Source of the DNA: Metridium senile
Taxonomy: Eukaryota > Cnidaria > Anthozoa > Actiniaria > Metridiidae
Direction: 5' to 3'
NCBI GenBank assembly: GCA_949775045.1
Contig: OX459097.1
Span: 2,329,598-2,393,597, forward strand
DNA: 64,000 nt
This document shows, piece by piece, positions 48,406 through 59,582 of this stretch. Position 1 is the stretch's first letter, and each line of letters begins with the position of its first letter. The notes under the pieces are model-generated. The model did not search any database. It was given only the letters and a program-made list of their open reading frames with translations, and was not told where the DNA came from. The translations under genes were made by a program, and so were the position numbers.

Positions 48406-48581
48406 TGTGATCAGTATCAGATTTATTCCACTATTAGACGATTAGTTACTCAGCGGGGACATGTATTAAATTACTACAAAGAATTATGTTGTAGAATGTC
48501 CATTGAAGGCTTTTCTGTCTTAGATCTGCGTAGATCTTTTAGATTGTTCTTTATCAACATTTAAAAATGTCTATATTTCTC

Positions 48582-48860
48582 TACAGCTGTTTCAAAAAAC
48601 GTTGAATACTGAATAGTGCATTCCAAGACCAAAGGGCATTGTGGGTCTCATTGATTCTTAATAAATAATACATATACAGCAATATTTACTCCCCATAACA
48701 AGCTTGTATATTTTTTGAATGGAATGAACTAAGAATAAAACAACTAATTGTGATTTATTTTACCTTAAACAATATAACATGACCCAAAATGCATTTCAGT
48801 CTTGCAATGCACTATTCAGTATGCAGTATTCAGTATTCTACGTTTTTTGAAATGGCTGTA
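48582..48860. mobile_element. TA-flanked foldback MITE
   Basis: Ends TACAGCTGTTTCAAAAAACG and CGTTTTTTGAAATGGCTGTA are inverted, followed inward by GAATACTGAATAGTGCATT on both arms. The right arm has an extra tandem CAGTATGCAGTATT. A half copy is at 40072-40208. Confidence 0.82.
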
Positions 48861-49932
48861 TATATACAAAAATACACTGAATAAGTTTTGCTCATTTGCA
48901 TATAAGATTCTGCACGAGTGAGGTGTGACGTTTGAACTTGGCCTTTGTTCATCAGTTAGTGCGCCGATGACTAAGCGCCAGGTACGTGGTTGAATAAAAA
49001 GGAAATTGGTATCATTAAAAACATGTATAGATAATTAAGCTAAATGTCAACCTTCCTGCATGCACCCACACGGTGGTCTTTGGTGACAAATCAGATGAGT
49101 GTAATTAAATTATTATAGTAAATCAGGGCAATATCGAGATGAGATAATTTAATTAGCTTAATTGAAATGATTCGTATGCTTCGTTTTGCAAACTATTATG
49201 ATAAATATGATAATGGTGTTGGCGATGATGACGATGTTGTCGTTGATGTTGATAATAATAATAAAAAGAATAGATACAACTTACAAGGGAAACCAGTAAA
49301 CATATTGTGACAAAAAGAAAATAATAATAAAAATTGAAAGGGGAAAAGGAATAAAATTAAATAAAGAAAAGAAAAAAGTCGGACGATTCCTCCGAGACAT
49401 TCTATGAAGCTGAAGCTGAAGCTGAAGCTGGAGCATGGAATCAATTTAACGTGTAGGATGAAGATTTCGGCCCCATCCGCGCTATCCCGATAGAAAACCT
49501 AACGTCGCGCTGGTCAAGAGACCAGGGAGGGAGGAGAGAACCAGCCCGGCCCTAGACTATAAACGGTTTACCCCTTTGCGCTAACTAAGCAACTATCGAT
49601 TATAACAATCGAAAAACTTGTAGTCTTTCATCCCCATTGTCTGTTGGTCTGTTATTATGTAAATTACCGCTGACTGATGGCTCGATGCGTTAACGTGGCG
49701 CGTGTGAATCCAGCAGTGTTCTAAGGGTGCCAGAATTGAATCCTGTCCACTGCATAATATATTCGATTGTTTGTTCCATTTTGATTTGCATTATCTTTTA
49801 TAATTTGAAATTGCATCGAAAAAGTAATGGAATTTTTTAAAACAATATCTCGAACCTGTAACTCGAAATGGGTTTCCTGTGGTCGGTCAGCGGTGTTTCT
49901 TACTGCAACCATATTTTCAGTATTTTAATAAC

Positions 49933-50340
49933 CTTAAAAGGTGTCTCCAAGTAGTTTCTCTTAGCCCACACTTCTCTTTTTGAATTCGCTATATTACATG
50001 ATCTTACCTTAGCCCAATGAATCTGAATTTTACAAGAGATGTCAGTCTAATTGGATTAAAAACTTGAATGATGTTTCATTATGCTAATCAGAGTTTCCAT
50101 AGCAACGATAAACAAACTTTGTGTAAACTGTTTTTTCTTAAATATCTTTTGATTTTGGGCTGATAGTGACAAACCAATAAATGTGCTATAATAAGTCTAG
50201 TATAGCACACCAAATGGGAAAATTTGAAGCAAAGTTATCTGTTCGATTTCGAATAAATCGCAAAAACATTTCAAGGTGTGTTTCAGTTTTCGTGTATAAT
50301 CAAAATCAAACAGAACCGTCGTACAGAAAGATTATTGAAG
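49933..50340. repeat. Partial relative of the TTAA element at 21.2 kb
   Basis: It starts AGGTGTCTCCAAGTAGTTTC and then follows both halves of the 21162-25596 element: TCCATAGCAACGATAAACAA (left half) and GAAGCAAAGTTATCTGTTC (right half). Similarity fades near 50270 and the right terminal repeat is not seen. DNA between 48861 and 49932 holds a small GCTGAA hexamer run (49411-49434) and no supported gene. Confidence 0.7.
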
Positions 50341-50799
50341 AACTATTTCACTTATGTTTTTAAACATGTTTAATTTATTAATGATGTAACCGCAATTATT
50401 TACTTAATTGTACAATTGTAAAGATTACCAGTACCATAATGAGCTAACTAGAAATCTGAACAAGATAAACAACCACAAAAACCACGATTGGACAGTTTCA
50501 TCAGACGCAAATAAACACCTTTATTCTAAGCATTAATATAAGACTAAAGAATGTATTTGTATGCTGACTATAGTTTGTCAGTCAAGAACGTTTTAAAGTT
50601 TTCGGGGATTTTAAACTGAGAGCGTTGCAATTGCTCATTAAAAAGTGAGCACTAATTTTTTTCAAGAAAGTTTTCAGATTAGTTTTAAGCTGGACTAGGT
50701 CCAATTTCTCAACTGGCGCCAAAGTATCCTTCGCGTTTGTAATCTCCTTTTATTAACCAAAAAGGTACAACTTTGATATGCTGTAAAGCAGAAATTACT

Positions 50800-53700
50800 A
50801 TGTATAACTTGCCAACGCTTCAACGTAAACATCCCAAGCTAAAACAACTCAATAACTGGACGACATATCAAAATGGAGGGTTGCTCGCTGAACAAACTGA
50901 ACAAACGTCGTCTTTACCATCACATAGCCAAGTTACAAGTCTTGATTTAGGCGATGGAAGACCTGCCCTTTCTAAAAGAACTCTGCCTCCTATCGCAGCG
51001 ACAGGTTGGGTAGATAATGAAGAAAAACCCGGCGAAGGGGAGATGACGAACGAAGAGAGACGAGCTATGTTTGCAAGTTTTGCTAAAGTATCTCCTCTTG
51101 CTACTCCTCCCGTCAAAGATGTAAGTATTATGACAGTACAAGGCCGTACAAACATTGACGATTTTAAGAAAAATCTGAAAACATTATTTGAAGACTCTTA
51201 TTTTTTATTAAGTATAGGAAGATTAATAAAATGTATGTATGAATTCGTAATTTCAGCTCTATTTTATTAACGAATTTTGTTTTTGTTTTTGGCAAACTCT
51301 AAAACGCGCTGAGATAGTAATTTAGTGCGTTCATTTACGAATCTAATTATTTTCATTATTTTATAATTTTATTATGAATTCCATTCTAAAATCTTGAACT
51401 AACATCATAATAAACTTAAATATATCATAATAAACATTTGGGAGTTTCTAGAAAATCCGTGAGTTTTCAAAATGTTGTTCTGTCTCGTAATTTATTCATG
51501 AACTTCACAAACTTTTTATACGCACTTCTTTGTTGCACACCCTTTTTCACAATATATATTAAGGCCCGGGCAAACGGCTTCAACATTTGCTTCAACATCC
51601 GTTCGATTTTGTTGAATAACAATGTTGAAGCCGTTTGCCACCCCATGTCACATTGTCATTGAAACCGTTTATCCCCCTACGTTCAACATCGCTCAATTGC
51701 AACAACTATTCTACAGCGTTCAACAAAATATTGAACCAATGTTGAAGCAAATGTTGAAACCGTTTGTACGGGCCTTAATTGCCTTGCATAATATCTGCTA
51801 GGTTGTTTGGTTTGGTGTTTGCGGCGGAACTTACATTTTGTTATTGAAAATATCTAGTACATGAATCTGAACATGATCGAAGTCATAAACTGCGTAACAC
51901 ACACAAAATGGAAAGAAAAAAACATACTGTTATTTTCAAAACTAAATCATTTTATAGTTTGTTTATCATTCCGGACTACACAGAAATGACATTGTATCAT
52001 TTCTTATTCAATTTTCAATTATGTTACTTTTTTTGTCAGGCGAACGGAGGAGCACATGATGTTGTCAGCCAAGCATCAAAACATATCCAAGACTACAAGA
52101 ATGATGTCCAGCGCATCAATGAATGCCTAGAGATTGCAAAACAACAACAAGTGGACTCTCTCCTTGAGAAGAAGAGAGCAAGACAGCAACTTAAAGAAGC
52201 TGAAATAGAAGAGAAGAAACAAAGTGACGCCTTGAGCAGCGCTAAAATAAGTTGTGAAAAAGAGAACAGAGGGTACGTGAGTGGGAGAGTCGACAGAGAT
52301 GACAAAGGTATCGACGAGGACCTGGGGAAGGACGAGAGAGATGAAGTGGAAGACAAACCAGGTATCGATGTTAAAAAGGAGATATCTGAGAACGATAGCC
52401 TCGATGTAAGTAGCTGGTTCCGTACCCTGGGTACCCATAGGTTACCTTCTATATTGCTTTGGTGTTTGTAAATATGACGGTTTGCTATACAAACCCAAGG
52501 CAATTAACATGTCCTTCACCCTCACGCCTTTCGAGATCCTGGTCGAGATCCTGGTCGAGATCCTTTTGAGAAATAAAAGGGTTACCATATACGTAGATCC
52601 ATCGCTATTAACGTACATTTTAATTTACAAATAAACCAAGATTCCACGCGCGCAATCACACAGTGCACAATGACTCAAGTTCTTTATATTTCTTCTTAGA
52701 GTCCCAGCACTACTCAGTTCCAGGTAGAGAAAATCCCGCCAACCTCGAGTGTCCCGCAGGTTACGGGACAGGTGGCCTATGCGGATCAAAGACATGACAG
52801 CATCCAGTGGGTCAAAATCGAAGGGAAAAGAAAGAAAAACTTTATCAAATTTGCAGTGATTCTAATATTGGTGATTGTGTTTGGTGTCACGCTTGTTGCT
52901 CTAAAAAAATCAAGAGAAGTAACTGGTAAGAATTTAATCATTTGTACTTTATTTGTTTAAGTACACACTAATCAACTCAAGAATAACCTACATTTTCTTG
53001 AGCAGAATGTAAAAGCTAGCTGTACGTTGGGGGCGGATCGAATCCAAAGGTTGACCGGTTTTACAACGTACTCAATAAGCTCAATTGCAAAGAGTCCAGT
53101 ATCACTAGACTGTTAAAGTATTCTGTGGACTGTAAAAGTGATCTTCAGTAATTACATTTGAATATTTGACAGGTTGGGCCAGGGGCTCAGGGCTAAAAGT
53201 GTCGAGTATGCTTGCCGGGACTTTTCAAAAATACCTCTAAATGATAAAAAAAATTCCTTAAAAAAGACGGACGAGTTTTTAAAAAGCCCTCAAGAGATAA
53301 CTTACAAAAAATAAAGAGCGCAGCGAGTGATGTTTTTTTTTCTTTTTCGATAACCTAAAAGATATACCTACAAGAAATATCAAAGTTTTAAATTTCAATT
53401 TTAATATCTTAAAAGATATAGACATCAACTCGCAGATTCTTACTCCTAAGCGGGTACAACGAGCATACCCGATCAGTTCTAACCCCGAGTCCCCCTTCGG
53501 GTGGTTCAGTTCCAACCGGTTGCAAACAGGTCTGGATTCGCGCCTGGTGCAAAATTCTTTCCTCATAAAATGTATTATGATGCTTATGTTGTATATTTCT
53601 TTCTTTTACAGATGAGCTTGGTGGCAACCAAGTCAAGGATTCCATGAGTGACTTGAGTTCGTCTGGTAAACAAGAAGGCGCCAAGCGAAATGATTCGTTA

Positions 53701-54393
53701 TGGAGCAGTGACAGTGTGTTCCTGCTACAATCTCTCCGTATATCACAAGCTGCTTTCTCTACACCAGCACCGACAGCCACAAGCAGTCTTGATAGCATGG
53801 GATTAATGACGGGATCACCAACACAACATGGAAGTGCTTCTACACAACGGCATTTCATATCAACATTTTCCACTGTAGATACTGGCTCCCTACCTGTTGA
53901 CATCTCTACAACATCTCTAGCTCACACACCAACTCCTACTTCCTCGGAGGTCTTGACCAAGTTGATGTCTACCTCAACCACCTCCACAGCAGTAGTGACT
54001 AAATCAATGATTAGCCCAACCAGTGCCTACTCTGCAACAGCAGCTCCGGTGTCTACAGCTAGCAGTAATGGTGCCACCACAGAAACAGAAGTTGACGAAA
54101 CGGTGACAGACGCAGAAGACATTTGTCAAGTTACATTCTCCACAACAAACGTGAATCAATTATGGTTACGAATCAACAAGTTGAGCGACCGGATTCACTG
54201 GATGTTAACACATCGGTTCCTCTATGATCACATGATCAGACAGGGACGTTATCGGCTTAGAGGAGAGAGACTGTTACGAAAAGTGTGCGATTTGATACAA
54301 AACCCTGGCAGTGGTGGAATGGTGCTAATCGACCTGCAGACCATGGCCCATCGATTGATGGACTTACTCGACATCTACTATAGCTGCATTTGA
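50800..54393 (+). CDS. Unrecognised single-pass membrane protein with coiled coil and Ser/Thr-rich stalk
   Basis: Four exons: 50800-51120, 52040-52405, 52700-52925, 53612-54393 (TGA); 1695 nt, 564 residues, all borders GT-AG and phases consistent (0, 0, 1). Residues 1-107 are polar with KRTLPPIAATGW; about 121-185 is a charged coiled coil (IQDYKNDVQRINECLEIAKQ onward); 186-229 is acidic. KGKRKKN-type basic residues precede one hydrophobic helix at about 279-297 (FAVILILVIVFGVTLVAL). Residues ~320-470 are Ser/Thr/Pro-rich and mucin-like. The last ~90 residues (from DICQVTF) form a Trp- and Arg-containing helical domain. No signal peptide is present, so a type II orientation with the coiled coil inside and the stalk outside is inferred. 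I recognise no family. The ATG at 50800 is the first in frame after upstream non-coding sequence. Confidence 0.75.
51559..51778. mobile_element. TTAA-flanked 212-bp MITE in intron 1 of the membrane-protein gene
   Basis: Ends GGCCCGGGCAAACGGCTTCA and the near-complement (to GTTTGTACGGGCC) are flanked by TTAA (51559-51562, 51775-51778). Internal GTTGAAGC/GCTTCAAC words repeat in both orientations. Confidence 0.9.
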
Positions 54394-54480
54394 TGGGATA
54401 CACCGCTGGCCTATTCACGGTGATTTGGTTGACCTGAGCATGCGTACAAAGAGTAGTGTGCATGGATAAAACCTTTAAGA

Positions 54481-54768
54481 TACACCTATTTCAAAAATCG
54501 TTGTCGCAATCAAAGCTACAGTCAACACTCTGAATCCTGCAAAGGATGTCGGTAATATCAACATATTTTGTGATTTTTAAAAAAATTTTTTTTTTCAAGA
54601 AATATTTGTTTAATCATCTACCACTGCAACAACTTTTTATGGTCATATAAAACAAACATGTACTATGCTATGGATATATCGATGACCAGACAAGAAATAA
54701 CGACATCCTTTGCAGGCTTCTGAGTGTGGACTGTAGCTTTGATCGCGACGATTATTGAAATAGGTGTA
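54481..54768. mobile_element. Foldback MITE, copy 2
   Basis: TACACCTATTTCAAAAATCG at the left and an inverted GATTATTGAAATAGGTGTA at the right; same family and layout as 40209-40502. It lies 90 bp after the stop of the membrane-protein gene. Confidence 0.85.
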
Positions 54769-54930
54769 TATAAAAGTTCAATTCTCGCCAAGGGCATATG
54801 ATATTTTGATCATGTATTTGTATATAAAAGTTGGATATTATTTTTAAAAGTGTATTTTACATCCATCACTTCCCACCGGCTCTAAGTACCGCGAGGTTCG
54901 CTCAGACTGACTGCACATACATTCAATACG

Positions 54931-55131
54931 GTACCGGACGAATTCTTGACCGGTCAAAAAAACATCCGCCTAGGGGTTCCGTTCACACGGGAACACGCTA
55001 AACGTTCAATACTTTGGACGCCTAACCGGTCAAATATTCGACCTGCAAAAACGAAAATATTGATCGGTTCGTTGTGAACAGTATGTCCAGGTCGATCTTT
55101 TGACCGGTCAAAAATTCGTCCGGCCGGTACC
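54931..55131. mobile_element. Foldback element with GGTACCGG ends
   Basis: GGTACCGGACGAATTCTTGA and TTGACCGGTCAAAA at the left are mirrored by TTTTGACCGGTCAAAAATTC and GTCCGGCCGGTACC at the right. Several CCGGTCAA words lie inside. DNA from 55132 to 55576 has no supported gene. Confidence 0.8.
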
Positions 55132-55576
55132 GTGTGAACGTACGCGCGTAGCCTTACAGCACACAGCTCACATGTAATTTAAGACGAGAGAATTATCGTA
55201 ACACTAGCCTGAGTAATAGACAAAGTATCCGATTATTGATTTTATTATATACCCACTTTTCATTATTTAGCATTAGATAATAACATTGCATGAAAATAAT
55301 TTCATTATTCATAACATTTAATGTAAGCAAAACTGTACATATCATGATGTGTTGTATTCTGATTAAATCAGTTCTAAAACTAAAACATACTATAGCAAGC
55401 AATGCGGCTCTTGGGGGTTTGATAGGCAAGCTGATATACTACAGCGGCCGCTGTGATTTAGTCGTGCTTAACTTGTAAGACGTCGCTAGTTAATGCCGAC
55501 AACAACTTAGCCTACAATAGTTAAATCGGGCTGCATGCAGGCTACAAAAACTGGACAATTAAACGCTTAATGTACA

Positions 55577-55791
55577 AGTCCCCTTCACAGTTCCCTGCGC
55601 CATCTTGAAAGATAGCCGGGCCTTTGCATCAAAGCGAGACGAACGTTGACCTTGCAGAGACACAGACCTTTTAACACCTTGCCGGACAATTATTCACGTG
55701 TCTCTATCATTGCAAGCTCAACGTTCATCTCGCTTCGATGCAAAGACACGGCTACCTTTCAAGATGGCGCAGGGAACTGTTAAGGGGACTA
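55577..55791. mobile_element. Foldback MITE with GTCCCCTTCAC ends, copy 1
   Basis: AGTCCCCTTCACAGTTCCCT and CTGCGCCATCTTGAAAG at the left are mirrored at the right (CAAGATGGCGCAGGGAACTG, GGGGACTA). The centre contains ATTGCAAGCTCAACGTTC in both orientations. Confidence 0.87.
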
Positions 55792-56025
55792 TTGTTTGTA
55801 AATGCAGGATCGATGTAGTGAACACCTATCGTATTACAACAATATTAATCATTTTAAAATATTATTTCACTATTTCATAGTACCGGGGAAGAAGGCCTCT
55901 GTGGTATCTATAATTACCCCCAAAGGGGATTATGGGATTGCTACTTGCAATTGTGAACTATTACAGCTGTTTTGTGTGACGTTCCCATTTTCCTACGTAT
56001 TAATTGCGCTGGTAATAGTCCCCTT

Positions 56026-56213
56026 CATAGCCGGTAGCCGGGCCTTTGCATCGAAGCCAGATAAACGTTGAGCTTGCAATGATGGAGACAAGTGAATAAT
56101 TGTCCTGCAAGGTGTTAAAAGGTCTCTATCATTGCAAGCTCAACGTTCGTCTCGCTTTGATGCAAAGGCCAGGCTACTATTCAAGATGGCGCAGGGAACT
56201 GTGAAGGGGACTA
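56026..56213. mobile_element. Foldback MITE with GTCCCCTTCAC ends, copy 2
   Basis: TAGTCCCCTTCATAGCC to GAAGGGGACTA; the left arm has lost part of the CAGTTCCCTGCGCCAT segment. The 60-bp flank after it (ATCACAGCTGT..GCTACGTATAAATTGCGC) repeats the flank before it, so the unit was probably tandemly duplicated with its surroundings. Confidence 0.85.
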
Positions 56214-56342
56214 TTGCGAGCTATCACAGCTGTCTTTTGTGTCGTTCTCATTTCGCTACGTATAAATTGCGCCATAGGGGAATTGGCCGGAAATAACAAC
56301 GGCTGCGCTCGAGCCTCATCTTTGTGGAGCGAGAATTAAAAA

Positions 56343-59269
56343 TCATTTTTTGTCCCATTTAGCTTGTAAAGGTTTTGAAGCCTTTCGCCTGGACTTCCAT
56401 ACACGCAGAGTGTGGTCATCACTAGCGCTAACCAGGATCTCCGGGTTACGAGGGTTGAAAGCAACGCAGTTGACGACGCCTCGGTGACCTTCCAACGTCG
56501 CTAGTTTACAACCAAAATGACGGTCCCACACGTGTGCACTTTTATCTTCTGCTCCACTAAAAAACAAGGCATTATTTCAGTAGTTTGTTTTGAATCGCTA
56601 TTGATCATCATCATCATCATCATTGTTACCATAATGACCACTATTTCCATCGTCATCGACGTTACTATCAACTATCATCATTATCGAACATAATTATCAT
56701 CGTTGTCATCACCACCATCACAGCAATAATTTTCATAATCAACAATGGTTATCAACGAAGTAGTCATGTCACCATTACCATAACTGTCTTAATGTACAAT
56801 CAATAGCAAGACCACTACCACCATCAGCCACCCACCACAATCATCATTATCATCACCAACGCCACCACCATCATTATCACAATCATCCCCACCATCATTA
56901 CCACCCCCATCTTCGCCACAATCATCACCACCACCACCACCATCATCATCACCACCATATTCACCACCATATTCACCACCACCACCACCATCATCAAAAC
57001 TATCATCACCACCACCACCATCATCACCATCATCATTACCATCCTCGTTATTTCCATCATCATCATCATCATCATCAACCGTTTTTACCTCGCCACGAGT
57101 AGGTCGGAGACATCCAGGAAGATAAAGAAACATTTATCGTTCGGAGTAAACGCCTTATGTCCGACGTGTTCCTTGACAAACTTCATAGTCGATAGACTGT
57201 ATACTCTAGTGTGAATATTGTCGGATATCTCTAGGTCTTCATGACTCTTTGCATCGTCTTTGTTCCTATTGACCCAGGGACGACAGTTAACATACAACTT
57301 ATCCTCCTGAGGCGATAGTCCTACTCCTATTATATGCGCATGCGTTTCAATCACATAGTCAAGTTTTGTAAAGCCAACATCATCTTCATCATCTGATTCG
57401 CTCCGTGTAGATTCCACACTGCTTTTCTCGCCATCCATGTCATCAAAGACGCATAGTTCACTTGCATGACTAGTAGAAAGTCTTATTTTCTTGACGACTA
57501 TTTGATGTGGTATGTATGTTACTATACCATGAGTAAAGATAAGATATAATTCATTGTTATTTAAGAATCTTGGTTTTGCAACGAGAACATTTCGTACCGA
57601 GCTACCATTCTCGTTCATGACTCGACACAGCCTGACGGGAGTCCCGCCATGGGTCCCGCCATATATGGAGTTTGCCCATAGTTCTGAGATCGACGAATCA
57701 TAGAATGGGACGCGAAATTCAAACGAGCCGCTGATGTAATGGGTATCTGTCAACCACGCACCAAATACATCGTAAGGCTCACTGATGACATTCTGGACGA
57801 TCCTGTCATTATCGTCTCCTTCTAAAGCACACACTATGATTTCACCTGAAAGGGATATATGTATGATATATGAGATTAATATTAGCTTTCATACGATGAT
57901 GATGATGATGATAATTGCGATCATGGTGATGGTGGTGATGATTGCGATGATGATGATTGCTATGATGATGAAGATTGTGATGATGATGATGATGATTGCG
58001 ATGATGATGAGGATGATAATGATTACGTTGATGAAGATTGCAATAATGATGATGACGATGATGATTGCGTTGATGATGATTGCGATGATGATGATGATGG
58101 TGACAATTCTGATGAAGATGAAGATGGTGAAAATTATAATTATTATTGCCACTGTGATGAGGAAAATGTGGGCAGTGATGAGTATGATGTTGATGATGCC
58201 TTGGTGTTGACGGTGTCGATGGTAATGATGATGATGATGATGATTGCGATCATGGTGATGGTGGTGATGATTGCTATGATGATGATGATGATTGTGATAA
58301 TGATGATTGCCATAATGATGATGATGATGATTACGTTGATGAAGATTGCAATGATGATGATGACGATGATGATGATTGCGTTGATGATGATTGCGAATAT
58401 GATTAGGATGATGATTGCGATGATGATGATGATGGTGACAATTCGGATGAAGATGAAGTTGATGAAAATTATAATTATTATTGCCACTGTGATGATGAAA
58501 ATGTGGGCAATGATGAGTATGATGATGGTGCCTTGGTGTTGACGGTGTCGATGGTTATGATGATGATGGTGTCTTAGTGATGATGATGATGATGATGTTC
58601 TGCACTGATTATCAAGATGGCTAACGAAAATGAAAGTAACGGCATTACTTCGTCAACACTGTTACAGCACGACGAACAAGGTCGAGCTGCATTTATCACT
58701 GTAGACTTACCCATAAAGTTGAGTCGTCTTCGTTCGTTGATTCCAGAAACTAAAAGCAACGAGTCATCCTTTGAAAACTCACAAAACTGAACATACTCCC
58801 ATCGGTGTTCACGGAAATCGAGCTTTAGCTTAACCCTCGCTTCGCCGCTTGTAATGTCCCACACTATAGCATGGCAATCCTTGGAGCTTGACGCGAACAG
58901 CTTGCCATCATGAGAGAAAGCTACATGTAGGACTTCATCTTGATGTTCATCAAGTATTTGACTCTCTATAATTGGAGTCTGAGAGTACAAACGTTGAAAC
59001 TCCAACAGCCATGAACAAGTCAGAGGAGATATAAGTTTACCCCTACTTGTCCATAGATTGGTACCTAAGAAGTACTCCGCAAACAGTTTCTTCCATAAGA
59101 GTTCGTCTTTTGCATTTCTGTACCACTTTCTGCAAACTTGACTCGCAACAAGAATATCCTTTGGAGCGAGAAACTCGAAAATGTGAAGAAATAAACTATC
59201 TGGAAGGTCCTGCCATCGATTGAAGTGATCAATTCCCGGCTGATTAAATACACCTACTATATAGCTCAT
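56343..59269 (-). CDS. FBXW5: F-box/WD-repeat protein 5
   Basis: Substrate receptor of cullin-RING ubiquitin ligases; in vertebrates it acts with SKP1-CUL1 or DDB1-CUL4. Three exons on the minus strand: 58711-59269, 57089-57845, 56343-56556; 1530 nt, 509 residues, all GT-AG. The F-box (about 17-60) reads WQDLPDSLFLHIFEFLAPKD, with VCRKWY and LLWKKLF following. WD-repeat sequences follow: HQDEVLHVAFSHDGKLFASS, then a split middle part including YDVFGAWLTDTHYISG, and FTPNDKCFFIFLDVS, VASGAEDKSAHVWDRHFG and SASDDHTLRVWKS at the end. These match human FBXW5 block by block; the human protein is somewhat longer (566). An acidic insert (SESDDEDD) sits where vertebrates also have a variable loop. Both introns are filled by GAT/ATC repeats. 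It is head-to-head with BAG6. Confidence 0.95.
56600..57085. repeat. ATC/ACC microsatellite in FBXW5 intron 2
   Basis: Imperfect CAT/CAC trinucleotide arrays fill the entire intron and reach within about 5 bp of the donor of exon 2. Asp/Gly-rich frames on the minus strand are read-through artefacts. Confidence 0.92.
57893..58610. repeat. GAT microsatellite in FBXW5 intron 1, with duplicated ~330-bp block
   Basis: Two collinear blocks (about 57893-58210 and 58225-58555) share the order GCGATCATGGTGATGGTGGT, GATTACGTTGATGAAGATTG, AAATTATAATTATTATTGCC and TGGTGTTGACGGTGTCGATG. A microsatellite block was therefore duplicated as a unit. Confidence 0.92.
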
Positions 59270-59582
59270 GGTAGTTTTACTACTTAAGTTATACTTATGA
59301 TAACCTAAATAGCAGAAAAATAGAAAATATTTTCAGACAAAATTTAGGTTTCTGTGGCCGCCATGTTTACTAGATCCATACCCCGCCGCTACACTAATCT
59401 AGCGCAAGGACTAAGTACCATCCTCTTTACCAGTCTCCTTAAGCGCGGTCAAAGGTTTTCGTAGTTTTTACATCACTTTCAAATTGTGAATGTACCCTGT
59501 TTTCTGTCATTTTTCTTCGTGTATTTAGAGTTATAAAGATCAAATTCAATATAGATAGGTACACTAGAGTGTATTAATCACA
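59270..59582. promoter_or_regulatory. FBXW5-BAG6 bidirectional promoter region
   Basis: Only 313 bp separate the divergent start codons. GCCGCCATGTTT at 59357-59368 differs by one base from the YY1-type core GCCGCCATYTT common in animal housekeeping promoters. No TATA box is evident. A shared promoter is inferred from spacing. Confidence 0.6.

Noticed and set aside
53409..53903. 164-codon frame antisense to the membrane-protein exon 4
   Set aside because: Shadow of the coding strand, where exon phases and composition favour the plus-strand gene.
56789..57133. Asp/Gly-rich 114-codon frame on the minus strand
   Set aside because: It runs from the end of FBXW5 exon 2 into the repeat-filled intron; the splice donor at 57088 and homology to FBXW5 explain the coding part.
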